NCBI GenBank assembly: GCA_003990745.1
Contig: RBNI01000420.1
Span: 1-31,590 of the forward strand
Reading direction: 5' to 3'
Length of the DNA stretch: 31,590 nt
Source: Jimgerdemannia flammicorona
Taxonomy: Eukaryota; Mucoromycota; Endogonomycetes; Endogonales; Endogonaceae
Numbering within the stretch: the stretch's first letter is position 1; each line of letters opens with the position of its first letter. This document shows positions 1-10,437 of this stretch, one piece after another. Both the position numbers and the translations under genes were made by a program. The notes beneath the pieces are model-generated. The model was not told the DNA's origin. It saw only the letters and a list, made by a program, of their open reading frames with translations, and searched no databases.

Positions 1-973
1 CAACCACCACCACTGCAACAGCACCAGACATAGCTATACTCTTGTTTGACAATATCTTCCGCTATCATGGTCTTCCTAAGATCATTGTTAGTGACCGAGA
101 CCCGAAATTCACCAGCCATTTTTGGAAAGCCCTCCATGCGCACCTTGGAACAAAACTTGCACTATCTACAGTCTTTCACCCTGAAACTGATGGCCAAACT
201 GAAAGAATGAACCGAACTCTGGAACAAATGCTAAGAAACTATATTTCCTACAAATAAGATGATTGGCACGAACATCTCACTGCAGTCGAGTTTGCCTATA
301 ACAATAGCAAACAAGCCTCTTTAGGAATGACTCCATTCTTCGCCAACACTGGACAAAACCCAAACACTCCTCTAACACTCATCCGAACCACTGAAGAACC
401 CTCTACAGTTGAAGCTGTTGAAGAATTCTTACTCTGAATGCGTAATCTAAGCCAGATCGCAATTGAGAACTTATCATGAGCTCAAGAACAACAGTCACAG
501 TATGTTAACCAACATCGCTGAGAAGAAACCTTTGATATTGGAGAAAAAGTTCTACTAGACATCTGAGGATACCGAGTTGACAACCTCAAGCACAGACCAT
601 CTACAAAGCTGAACAGTAAGTTCATCAGACCATTCGAAGTCATTTCACAAGTCTCTCCGACCTCCTACAAATTGGCACTACCAGACACTATTAAGATTCA
701 CCCAGTCTTCAATGTCCAACGTCTCAAGCGATATAATGACAATGATGATGAACTATTCCCAAACTGAACTACAGAACCACCTGCATCTGTCATTATTAAT
801 GACCAGGAAGAATACGAAGTTGAACAAATCCTCAACAAATATGGCCACAAGAACCACCCCAAGTATCTCATTAAATGGAAAGGTTATCTGATCCATGATG
901 TAACATGGGAACCCAAGACCAATCTCCAGAATGCTACTGACTTAGTTTAGGAATATGATTCCTTGAACAACTG
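1..973 (+). pseudogene. Ty3/gypsy element A, 3' end of pol: integrase core and chromodomain (broken)
   Basis: This is the C-terminal part of a retrotransposon polyprotein entering from the left edge. The integrase core shows the second catalytic Asp in [13 protein letters not shown] (about 87-120) and the catalytic Glu in MNRTLEQML (about 208-235), with the typical [14 protein letters not shown] stretch between. A chromodomain follows at about 810-960 (EYEVEQILNK, YLIKWKGY, VTWEPKTNLQNA), which in chromoviruses directs insertion to chromatin. The frame is open except for stops at TAA 255, TGA 435, TGA 476, TGA 520, TGA 565, TGA 766 and TAG 947. They sit at positions where related elements have Gln, Trp or Arg, so they are explained by C-to-T or G-to-A changes. 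The first catalytic Asp lies left of the window. The copy is not functional as read. Confidence 0.9.
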
Positions 974-1110
974 AAATCCGAATACTCTAACATCTACCAG
1001 CACACAACATATACTACTCCCTTGAACACTATAATTATCATGAACCTAATCAAGAACTCAGTAAGACAGAACAAAATTAGAAGGCCCCGACAAGAATGTC
1101 GAAAGCTAAG

Positions 1111-1121
1111 AAGGGGAGAGT
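1111..1121 (+). other. polypurine tract of element A
   Basis: An AAGGGGAGAG-type purine run lies immediately before TGTAAG, the probable start of the 3' LTR. In Ty3/gypsy elements this primes plus-strand DNA synthesis. It fits its position, 140 bases after the end of pol. Confidence 0.55.
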
Positions 1122-1301
1122 TGTAAGCGCACAACCTCCAAGCCACAGAAATCACATGCAATCTCCGAACAAATCTAGAAATCACCTGCAAATTATGAAG
1201 CTGAGTCAAACAGAAGTCACAGTGCACAAAGCTGAGTCAATACCAAGTCACGGAACACAAGATTCACACAAATGGAATCTTACCAATCCAGAACAAATGC
1301 A

Positions 1302-1307
1302 TATATA
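1302..1307 (+). promoter_or_regulatory. TATA-like box upstream of the LTR open-frame relic
   Basis: TATATA in the context GCATATATACCC lies about 70 bases before the ATG at 1377. It could drive the LTR-borne frame. Supported by position only. Confidence 0.35.
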
Positions 1308-1376
1308 CCCAGCCTCGAGATGCGTTGAAACAGAGAACCAAAACAAATAACAACCACAACTTCCAAATACACAAAC

Positions 1377-2459
1377 ATGACCACCAAGATCTACAACTGC
1401 ATCCGTGCTGACATTTGGAATGCCATTGTCAACCAAGCTACACCCCCTCTGCCCCTCATGAATATCTACAGCCAAGCACCTCTCTACTTCATGGAAGCCT
1501 GATGGAATGCCCTGAACATGCTTAACGAGGCCCACCAGATTGGACAAATCTCAAGCTACTACCAGATCAGCTGCCTCCTAGAAGATATGGTTGAACACCA
1601 CTATGATACAGACATTACCCAGATGTCTCAACACCAGAAGCTCATTGCCTGCAAACACCGAGAGCTCTTTTATGAGTACAGCATCTTTATTCCCTATCTC
1701 CAAGTCACTACCAGCGAAATGGTTGCTATCCTGTCCTATGGCCAAATCGATGACATGATACAAGAACTCAACCACAAGTATCTTGAGTACGTTGAAACCA
1801 CAGACAGAACCTTCCCGCACCCCGATGACCACATCCTACAAATGCCCCAAGTTGGGTACGCCATGAAGGACATCTATGATATAATCAACTTCAACAAAGA
1901 TGAAGCAGAAGACAATGATCCTTCCGACGCTGACATGACCTCAAGCCAAGGATCTCTTCCAACTCTGATCACACCGCCAACTCTACCGATGAACTTACAA
2001 CAGTTCATAACCACATACGAGGCTTATTGGGACAATGACCACTAGCACGAATACCAATCTGCATTCACCCCTGATTACTTCAACTACAACGAAGAAACTG
2101 GAGAACACAACCTGTACCTTCAGACAACCCTCGAGATCGAACCAACCACTCCACCACCCGAGTATGAGTGACATGAACCACAACCGCCAGCATACTACAA
2201 CCCTGCTACTCATAGTACTGTAACCTACAGAAGATATGCAGACAGCGAATCTGATGAAAATGAAGATAATGCACCACTTCTTCACCCCCCAATACCTTAT
2301 CCAACATATGAGACAGATGATGCTATCCTGTAGGATAGAGATGAAGTTCCAATATATTATTACCTCAGCCAATAAGGAGAAGTAATCTATGAACCACTCT
2401 TCCTAGACGACTACTTCATTAGAGATGATGTCATCAAAGACTATCCAGATAGTGCCTAA
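1377..2459 (+). pseudogene. LTR-embedded open-frame relic, unknown acidic protein
   Basis: A single frame runs 360 codons from ATG 1377 to TAA 2457, interrupted only by TGA 1500, TAG 2043, TGA 2169, TAG 2331 and TAA 2373. Each of these is one transition away from a Gln, Arg or Trp codon. The predicted product is acidic: Asp and Glu are rich throughout, with a Pro/Thr-rich stretch around codons 185-205 and 255-275 and an Asp-rich end (DDYFIRDDVIKDYP). I see no membrane segment, zinc knuckle or catalytic motif, and I do not recognise the family. It lies after pol and inside the presumed LTR, where most Ty3/gypsy elements have no gene. The first residues are MTT, as in the comparable relic of element C, but I see no convincing overall similarity. 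Confidence 0.55.
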
Positions 2460-2647
2460 ACCATAAATAGTCTAGCAGTCATAGTATAGTTAGATTAGCC
2501 TTGTATGATGTGACTGTGAACTGACTCAGCAGTCAGATGATCTCTTGACATGTCAGATCACACTTGTACTACATGACTGCATTCCGACTCAGCAAAGCAC
2601 TTAGTGCTACACCCATATTTAGCATAGTCCAGATAGCCCCTCACTAG

Positions 2648-2655
2648 TATAAATA
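2648..2655 (+). promoter_or_regulatory. TATA box (TATAAATA) in the element A LTR
   Basis: TATAAATA followed by a C-rich stretch lies downstream of the LTR frame. It is the best candidate for the promoter of the genomic RNA. The LTRs of elements C and D carry the same TATAAATA motif. Confidence 0.5.
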
Positions 2656-3134
2656 CCCTCTCCCCCAGACCTCAGAATCTCAGACCTGAACAATCTGAAC
2701 ACAACTCCTGAGCACTTCCCCAATATCCCCCCACATAACTACTCCTAGTATAGCAATATCATGAATAGAGAATAAATCTATTTAATAACCCACAAACCAC
2801 TCTTAAGTAAAATCCGCTCTTCATTAGGTCCTACTCCTAACCCCATCACGAAATTTTCTAATTGGGTATTGTCTGCAGCGATACACCAATTCAACTAAGC
2901 TGGTCTTTGTTTCTTGAACTTCCTGAAATACGGAAAATTCTGAACATCCAGAACAAGTCTGAAAAAGGACTTTGGTTGAGACGTCAACCCGAACTTGAAA
3001 TCAATAAGCGTAGAGGACGTACTCCATATGAAATTGATCTTGACCATAAGAAAACGGTCTTCCAGAATATCCAGAACTTCCAGAAAACCCTTCCAGAACT
3101 ATGTAACGGTTACCCTAAAAAGCAACTCTCTTAC

Positions 3135-4150
3135 ATATAGTCTTCACTATTGCTTTCTTCTTCAAAGTTTTCAATAGAGTAGACTTTTATCTTCTTAAAC
3201 TAGATTTCATTCTTCTGATTTAGTGGGTTTGAGTCCCTTCAATCACTTCCTCTATTATAATATTCAGTAGTATAGTATCTAAATTATCTATAGTGAAATT
3301 ATTGAACTTGAGCTCTGTCTCAGACAGGATATCTTCTTTCTTCCTAATATCTTCTGTTATCTCTGAGAGAATAATCTTAGTTCTTTTATAGTATATACTC
3401 TCTATTGTCTTGTGGATAGCTTCAATTTTTACATATAGTGAGTTTTTCAATCTATCCAATCAATTGGTCCAACTTAGAGTTGAGGTCTTAGATTTCATTT
3501 TTCCCTTTCTTCTATTTTTTGGCTGGCTTTCTTTCTTCAGATCTTTCTTATCCTTGGAGGAGTCCTAATAGGGTTTTGATTAAGAAATCTTTCCTATCAT
3601 CCTTTTTGTTATAATTACTCTAGGTGGTTCTTTGTCTAATATTGAAAAATCCTTAAACTGCATCTACTTACTCCACAGACCACCTAATATCTATGGTATA
3701 GAGCAATGTTCAAGGGAATTTTATTTATAAAGGTCATTGGGCCTATAATGTCTTAGTTGATAGTATTGAATCAGTTATATACATTCTCTTTTCTTTATTC
3801 TTATGATAGATTTTTGGGCCTTGTAGTAGGTCTCATTTCTTATATACTTCTCAATGAGCCAGTGGATCATAGCTTCATACTCTACTTCTTAGGTTGCTGC
3901 TACATAAATGACTGCTTTAAGATCTGAATATATATTATTTCTTACTTAAGTGAAAATTCCCCTAGCTAGTTCTCTGAGTTGGGTCTTATAAATAGAAATT
4001 TTTCTTTTAGTAGAGAGGTTCTTCAAGACTACTTTATTCTATTAAGAAATTCCCTTGAGTCTTCTTCTAGATATCCTACAAAGATTAGTATTAGAGTAGC
4101 CATTTTATCATCACTGTCTTCTAGTTATAGTTCTAATTCTGATTCTAATT
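3135..4150 (-). pseudogene. AT-rich relic, coding trace on the minus strand, unrecognised
   Basis: The clearest open frame is 3220-3459, minus, 79 residues. It is Lys/Glu/Ile-rich and looks like a coiled coil (for example KTIESIYYKRTKIILSEI). A second trace on the same strand at about 3780-3960 reads DLKAVIYVAAT, then EVEYEAMIHWLIEKYI after a stop. A third at about 3990-4135 reads DDKMATLILIFVGYLEEDS. These could be parts of one decayed gag-like or other mobile-element gene. Stops are frequent, and base composition matches the heavily mutated neighbours. No function is assigned. Confidence 0.3.
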
Positions 4151-6497
4151 CTGATAATCTTGAGAACTTGATTCACCTAGTCCAGAAAGATGAAATTCTG
4201 AGTATCTTGTTAGCTATAAAGTAGAGCATAGCTCTTAGAGAGGATGGCTTATCTTGAGACTTCTAGAAGAAGATGATTGGAGTCTCTGAGGTGTTGGGAG
4301 AGATGATAATACTATATATGTGACTTTATTCTTATATCTGGAGAGTAAGTTGAGAGTCAGGATCTTAGTCTGGTGGTACTGCTATTTAAGGATAAGAGCA
4401 GAATAGAGAATTAAAGAATTAGAGACCAATTATACTCCTGGATATAGACAGGAAGTATATCACAAAGATAATTATTACAAGATTGCAGAAGGTAGTACAG
4501 CAGATATTAGGAGTTAAGTAGTAGAGTTTTATTAGTAGTAAGCTAATTTGGGATGAGACAGCCTGAGTTCATGATATGATTGAGGAGATAAGAACTGGTG
4601 GACTAAATGAATAACTGGTCTTCCTGAATCAAGAGAAGGCTTAAAATTGGGTTCAGTAAGTCTGGCTAGAGAAGATATTAACTAAGATAGATATTTCTTA
4701 TAGTTTTTAGCTATCAATGATTAATCTGTTAGAGAGTAGCTGGCCAGTAATTTTATATAATAGCTATCGAAGTACTGCTTTCTCATTAGAGAGAGGAGTT
4801 TATAAGGAGGACTGCTATCTTCTATTTTTTATACTTTATTATTAGAGCCTTAATAGATAGAATTCTTATAAGATATCTGGACTATAGATTCTAGAGGTGG
4901 TCTAGAATTTTGAGGCCTTTGTGAATGATATGGTATTTAAACTGAACTCTGTTAATGATGTGGGTAAATTGAGAGTTACAGTGAACTGATATGAGAAGTG
5001 CTCTAGAGCAAAGCTAAATAGATATAAATATGAGATAATAGTGCTGAAAAATGGTTTGATAGATAGAGATATTGTTGGAACAATTGTCTCTATAGGGGAA
5101 GTTGTACAGTATCTAGATATATTCCTATTAATATATGGATCTATCTTACCTAGAGCTTAGTGAGAAAGGAAGATAGTAGAATAGAGAGCTATCTTTAGAA
5201 GTTAGAGGGTGTGTCACATTTCTCTTACTAGATAGATATCAATTCTAAATACCTACTGATTGTCAAAGCTCTGGTATTTGATAGATATAAGTAGTAAAGA
5301 GATTACTGAAAATGACTAAAGACTGAATTTGAACTAAGAGGAGGAATCAGATAAGTTGAGAGATCTTAGTGACTCTGATAGACAGAGGAGATATAGGTCT
5401 GGTGGACTTCTTAAAGTGGTTGTACTGTCTTAGAGCTTAGTGGTTGAAGAGAGTTATTGAGCTGTAGAGAGAAGAGTAGGTGCTATTGATACAGAGAGTC
5501 TGAGAGATGAGATTCACTCCTGGAGGATCCTTGGATAATTTGTTATCTATAGTTAGACTGAGAAGTAAAAGATACTTAAAGTATAGAGGATTCTAGTAGA
5601 GAGTGGTAGAGGGGACTTACTATATTGATTTCAATTAATAGTAATAAGAGAGAAATCTAATAGAATTCTATAATATAGACATGAGATAGGCTTCTGTTGG
5701 GCAGTTTACTGCTAATGAACTTTGATATTAGTATGAATATAGAGTGATATCAGAGAGTGGGTCAGGATCTGTAGTCATTGGGCTGATAGATGACCAATAT
5801 TGGTCAGGCTTGAGACTAGGCTGAAGTGTGGTCTTAGAGTACTGAGATACAGTTGTAGCTTTTTCTAAAGTTCTGAAAATATAGTAGTATGTCTTAAGGA
5901 GAAATATAATACTAAACTTTTAATTAGGGTGCTTGATAGAGGATGGAAGTTTTGAGTATAAGGATTGTTTTAATATAGAGTGGGAGAGAAAGTTTATTAA
6001 GATGTCTAAATATTGATTGGATAAGTATGAGATACTTAATATCTTCTAGGAGAGAGTTGGAAACTGTCTGGGAGTGAGGCAGTATGCTAATAGAAAGAAG
6101 AATAGATAGAATAATTTGAAGGAGTAGTTGGTAGAGTGTGTTAGTGATCAGTGTAGGTCAGGCTAGCTAGATACTAGCTATATATATTTAAGAACAGAAG
6201 ATAGTTGGTCTTGAGATAAAAGGTAGTAAGATAGAAGGAGCTGAAGATAGATATTCTGTCTGGCTGATAGAGAGGGTGGGGCCCTCAGGGAGGTTACTAT
6301 TGATGTTTGGTAAAAGAGATATTTAAGAAGAGTAGTGGGTAAATTGTGGTAGTTAATAATATAGTTATTTTTGAGAGAGTAGAGATGTGGGGAAAGAAGT
6401 ATATTAGGGTGAGATAGAGTAGTATGAGTTAGACTAAAGCTACTGATATAGTATGAGAACTGTATATTTATTATAGATTATTTAATAAAGAAAAAAA
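4150..6497 (+). mobile_element. 5'-truncated, heavily mutated LINE (non-LTR retrotransposon) copy 1
   Basis: This is the RT-to-3'-end part of a LINE from the same family as the copy at about 25.9-31.6 kb. Matching stretches include EILSIL (4194), then RPIILLDIDRK, LVFLNQEKA, LLESSWP, IVGTIVSIGEVVQYL and SKLWYL, each aligning with a counterpart in the other copy in the same order. The RT catalytic box is FVND here (about 4915) against FADD in the other copy. Stops (TAG, TGA, TAA) occur every few tens of codons, and most G and C have become A and T. The 3' end is set by an A-rich AATAAAGAAAAAAA at 6484-6497. The left end is gradual, so the truncation point is only known to within about 50 bases. 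Confidence 0.85.
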
Positions 6498-6529
6498 TCA
6501 TATATAGAAAACAAATTGTCTTAGCCATT

Positions 6530-8959
6530 ATTGAAGTAATATATAATTATCTTAAAGTTAAAGAAACAAATGAACTATCACTCTCTGATAGAGGAGAAAA
6601 AGCTTTCAGGTGAATAGAAAAGTACTCAGATAAGACCAAAGTACAGAAGATCATCTATATTGAAGAATCTCAAGACTAAGATCAGAAATGGTATCAGTAT
6701 ATTGCTAATAAATATATCTCTATAGGATAATATTCTCATAAATTAAGATGTACTATTTTGAACATATAGGAGAGTATATATATTACATAAATTCTCAAAT
6801 CTAAGAAGTATAATTCAACTATCTCAGAATAATGAAATAAAGAAATTAAGAATATTAATAATAAAGACAGAGAAGCATAAGATTGAGAAGAAGAAACTAA
6901 CTCAGAAATAATTACTATCTAGTAAGAATATAATATAGAATATATCTACCTCTAAGTGAAAAATCAAAGGAAACTTTATTGAAGCTCTTATTGATAGTGA
7001 AGCAAACAAGTACTATCTTGATAAAGAAACTATAACAAATTCTACCTCAAGATATAGAGAAATCCAGAAGGAAATATTGTTATATTTGAAAATAAAATAA
7101 TATAAAAACTCTTGAAGATATATAAGAATATACTTCTATAACTCAGAAATTACACTATAAGGCAAATATTCTACATTGTACATCTCTTCTCATTCTCTAA
7201 AGATTCTGGCTCACTTAGAAAAATTCCCACATTGATTGATGAATTAATATAATCTCTCTAAGAGATATCAAGTTATAACCTGAGTATACTAAGAGAAAAC
7301 CTAAGATCAGATGTGATATTATCTCTATTATTCAGATAAAAAGCTGATTCAAAAATCAGATCAATATATCTATATATATATAGTTAAGAAAATCTCTAAA
7401 AAAAGATAATAAAAAACTTCTGAACTTCTAAAGGATAAAGATAATGAGAAAGATAACCTCCAAGAACTACTCAAGGAATATGAAGATGTTTTTCAAGAAC
7501 TCCAAGGACTACTATCTATCTGAGTAGTAGAATATAGGATTAAAACTATTTCTGATTCAAACTCTCTCTACTGTAGAATCTATTAACTAGTCTAATCTGA
7601 GCTAGTGATCCTCAAGGAATAATTAATAGAATTAGCAAGCAAAGATCTCATCTATCTATTGAAATTACCATATAGTGTACCAATCCTCTCTATCTACAAA
7701 AAAGATACAAGTCTTCAAATGTGTATTAATTACTAAGCACTCAACAAGATCTTAATTAAGAACTGATATGTACTCCTATAAATTAATAAACTACTTAACT
7801 AAGTATATAAGACCAAGACCTTTTTACTCATCAACCTTATATCTAAATAACATTCTGTTATATAGTATAAGCAGTATCATCTACTAATAATATCTATAAA
7901 TGGTTTTTGACATACTCTGTAAATATAAGCTTTCATTAAAAAAGAAGAAATACCACTTCTTCAAAAAGGAAATTTTATATCTAGGATATACATATTATCT
8001 CAGAAAATAGTATTGCTGTCAATCCTAAGAAGACTCAAGTAATCTGCAATTAGTTCATCCTAAAGACCCTTAAGTCTCTATAAGGATTCAATGAGCTAGT
8101 AGGATATTATAGAGATTCATTCAAGAATTCTCTATAATTATCTCTCTACTCACAAGTCTTACCAGAAAGATATACTATAGCTATGAATACTCTAAAGATA
8201 ATGCTGACTAATGTACTAATTTTAATTAGTCCTGATCTAACAGAACTCTTTATTGTTATTACTAATACTTCAAATATTATTATTGAAGCTATTCAGACAC
8301 AACATAAATACTCTATCACCTCTCTGTTTCAGAAACTCAATGAACATAAAAGGAACTATACTATATAAGATAAGAAACTCCTTACTTTTATCTAATCTTT
8401 GTAAATATAAAGATATTTTCTCTTCAGCAAAATATTTATCTTATAGACAGACTATCAGATCCTCTGATATATCCAGATATAGCTAATTCTTACAGAAAGA
8501 CAGATCTGATAAATATAGATTCTTATACTCTTTAATATCAAAATCAAATATATTACTAGAACTAAGAATAAAGTAGCTAATATACTCTTTCAGAGAGTTC
8601 AAAAAGACAATCTTATTGCAATTAGCAATTTTGTCACCAGCCTATTTGAAGAAGTTAAAAAAGAGTATACTAAGGATACTAATATAAAATATTACAAAAA
8701 AAATCCTCAAAGAAGAAAGAAAAATTATAAAGAAGATCTATAAGAATATATCAGTCCAAACAGATATATGTACTTTGATTATATAAGAATTTAAGTCTCT
8801 AATACTCTTATATACTTATGAATTCTATAAGAACTATATGATATATCTATAGCTAGATATATGGGATTTGATAAGATATACTAGCAAATTGTTCAAGACT
8901 TTTACTAGTCTAAAATAATATCTGACATCAAGAATTATATTATATTCTGCAATATTTAC
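6530..8959 (+). pseudogene. Ty3/gypsy element B, 5' half: protease, RT, RNase H, start of integrase (ruined)
   Basis: An ancient gag-pol riddled with stops, still readable by its motifs. Protease: ALIDSEA at about 6983 (normally LIDSGA). RT: EYEDVFQELQGL at about 7470, MCINY*ALNK at about 7719, then YHFFKKEILYLGY near 7950. RNase H: TNTSNIIIEAIQTQ near 8257 and a trace of the SRKLN motif. Integrase zinc-binding region: IARYMGFDKIY*QIVQDFY then DIKNYIIFCNI up to 8955. The frame stops in mid-integrase at 8959 and resumes at 16125 (CNIY then *RYKSSNQ), so the element was split by a later insertion. Gag is hardly recognisable at 6530-6900, and the 5' LTR was not found. Confidence 0.85.
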
Positions 8960-9190
8960 TGTTATGTAGTGGTCACTGAGTCTTTCAAATATGTCAGATT
9001 CTCTTTAAGGTGTATCTCTTAGACTAACCACAAGTTTGTTATAAGCAAGTTCTTATTAGAGTACCTTCTTAAGATCTTATAGTCCTCAAACTTCTTATAT
9101 TTAAACTGTCTTGTTATCTCTTAGATTGCTTGTATAGAATTGAGAGTAAGTGAACTAGAACTGACTTTATTTCAAATTAAATAAGAGAGG

Positions 9191-9198
9191 TATTTATA
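9191..9198 (-). promoter_or_regulatory. TATA box of the element C LTR
   Basis: TATAAATA on the minus strand, at the position equivalent to TATAAATA at 24832-24839 in the second copy. It lies downstream of the LTR-borne frame and upstream of the presumed transcript start. Confidence 0.5.
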
Positions 9199-9465
9199 TA
9201 AAATATAATTCAATAGTTGCTAAGTTATAAAGCTAAATATAAATTCTAATAACCAAATAAAATACTGGAACATAGAAAACTACAGTTGTAAGTATAAGTT
9301 CAAGTATCTATATAAATGATTGCACAAGTTCAGGATGTCAGTAGAATTTTGGTAGTATAGAAAAAGGATACCAGAAGAATTTCTGAGTTATACAAGATCA
9401 GAATGTCAGAAGAATAACAGCTATACAGAAAAAGGATACTGGTAGAATTCAGTGTTACCAAGGAC

Positions 9466-9700
9466 TTAAAGCAGAAAGTTCAGGACTATGGAAGCTTCAT
9501 CTTCATCACTATCATCAAGGTTAGAGGTCAGAGATAGGATGTTTTCAAAGGAGATGAGTCTATGAATATTTCATCCATTTCATATATATCATGCATTTTG
9601 TATGCTTTATCTATGTTGCATGGAGACATCATCATCAATGACATCATTGTGGTGACATCATCTTATTTGACAGCAGAGAAAGCAAGGAGGTCTGGGGCTC
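9466..9700 (-). pseudogene. LTR-embedded frame of element C, 3' exon-like part (decayed)
   Basis: This minus-strand continuation of the relic at 15240-15984 is cut by element D at 9700/15240. Traces include RAPDLLAFSAVK, then EASIVLNFLL-like residues just before TAA (9466-9468), matching the C-terminus and stop of the better copy at 24602-24604. Several stops and frame slips are present. It is listed because agreement of the stop position in two copies argues that the frame once encoded protein. Confidence 0.55.
9696..9700. repeat. target site duplication of element D, left copy
   Basis: GGCTC here and GGCTC at 15235-15239 flank element D exactly. The unoccupied equivalent is visible in the other element C copy as GAGCTC near 24402-24407. 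Confidence 0.9.
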
Positions 9701-10104
9701 TGTAACAGTTCTAGTTTCTAAATGAGGAAGCGACTAGTTCTGGTAATCCTAAGTAGTTCGAAGAGATACTAAGGGTTCAAGTGTTCTCAAAGGATTTCTG
9801 AGAGAAAATATTCTGAAGCTTTATTCATGAGAACAAAGGAGATATTTATACAAGATCTGAAAGAAGGATCTGGAAGGATCTGAGAAATCAAAGGAAAATG
9901 CCAAGAGGAAAGTTCTCGGCAAAGATGACAAATAATGATAAATAAAGTTCTACAAGTTTCCAGGGCATTCAGTGGCTAACTAAATAAGTACTAGTTAATG
10001 CTCGGTGCCAAGAAGGAGATTTCTAAATATGCAGAAAGTGCCAGAAGGTTATAGAATATTCAAGAAAGACAGAGAAAAGAAATAAACTATGCTAAAATGT
10101 TACA
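9701..10104 (-). repeat. 3' LTR of element D
   Basis: Begins TGTAACA and ends TGTTACA, perfect 7-base inverted termini. A minus-strand TATAAATA box lies at 9843-9850. It aligns end to end without gaps with 14831-15234. About 26 differences are visible, all but one of them transitions, many at CG or at CA/TG. Confidence 0.95.
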
Positions 10105-10117
10105 TCTCCCCCTCCTT
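10105..10117 (-). other. polypurine tract of element D
   Basis: On the minus strand AAGGAGGGGGAGA directly precedes the 3' LTR. It would prime plus-strand synthesis. Confidence 0.85.
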
Positions 10118-10437
10118 AAGAATCAATGTCCTCATTGAATTCTCAAAGTTACACATAATAAACAATAAGACTAAAAGAAACCACAAATTAAATATGTCGA
10201 CTCATTGGCAAGGATTGGCTGTCCATATATAAGGCGAGGGCCAAAGTATTATCTTGATTGGATGAGAACTGGTTTGAACCTCATTGGTTGCAGGATTTAT
10301 AGGGTTCTCCTGTATCTCTTATTTCTGATGCTATATCCCTTAGAGAGCCCTGATGCATAATGTGCCTGATCAGCACAGTAGGTCATCTACTATCTAAGGG
10401 GAGAACCTCACGGGCAGTCAATGAGTTCCTTTTTGCT

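Larger units (their letters stand above)
1122..3134 (+). repeat. probable 3' LTR of element A, about 2 kb
   Basis: The start is set by the polypurine tract followed by TGTAAG. The first well-placed inverted end is CTTACA at 3129-3134, giving TGTAAG...CTTACA over 2013 bases. No second copy lies in the window, so the right end is a guess; an end near 2830 is also possible. It holds two TATA-like boxes and a long relic reading frame between them. That is unusual for an LTR, but the same layout is seen in the LTR of element C. Confidence 0.45.
8960..9700 (-). repeat. LTR of element C, left (3') part, interrupted by element D
   Basis: Its reverse complement matches 24.40-25.05 kb over its whole length, including the TATA region, the stretch after it (GAACTAGAACTGACTTTATT in this orientation) and the end CCACTACAT...TAAC. 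Read on the minus strand the LTR ends CATAACA at 8960. Together with 15240-16124 it makes a 1626-base LTR, TGTAACA...ATAACA. It has no internal region attached, so it is best read as a solo LTR. The host target is element B, whose integrase frame is restored when the LTR is removed. Flanks 8956-8959 (TTAC) and 16125-16128 (CTAC) look like a 4-bp target duplication with one C-to-T change. Confidence 0.8.

Noticed and set aside
1..2460. Alternative genetic code with TGA read as Trp or Arg, since TGA often replaces these residues.
   Set aside because: TAA and TAG stops are present in the same frames, and the intact NLR gene uses ordinary TGG for Trp throughout. Transition mutation of repeats explains it.
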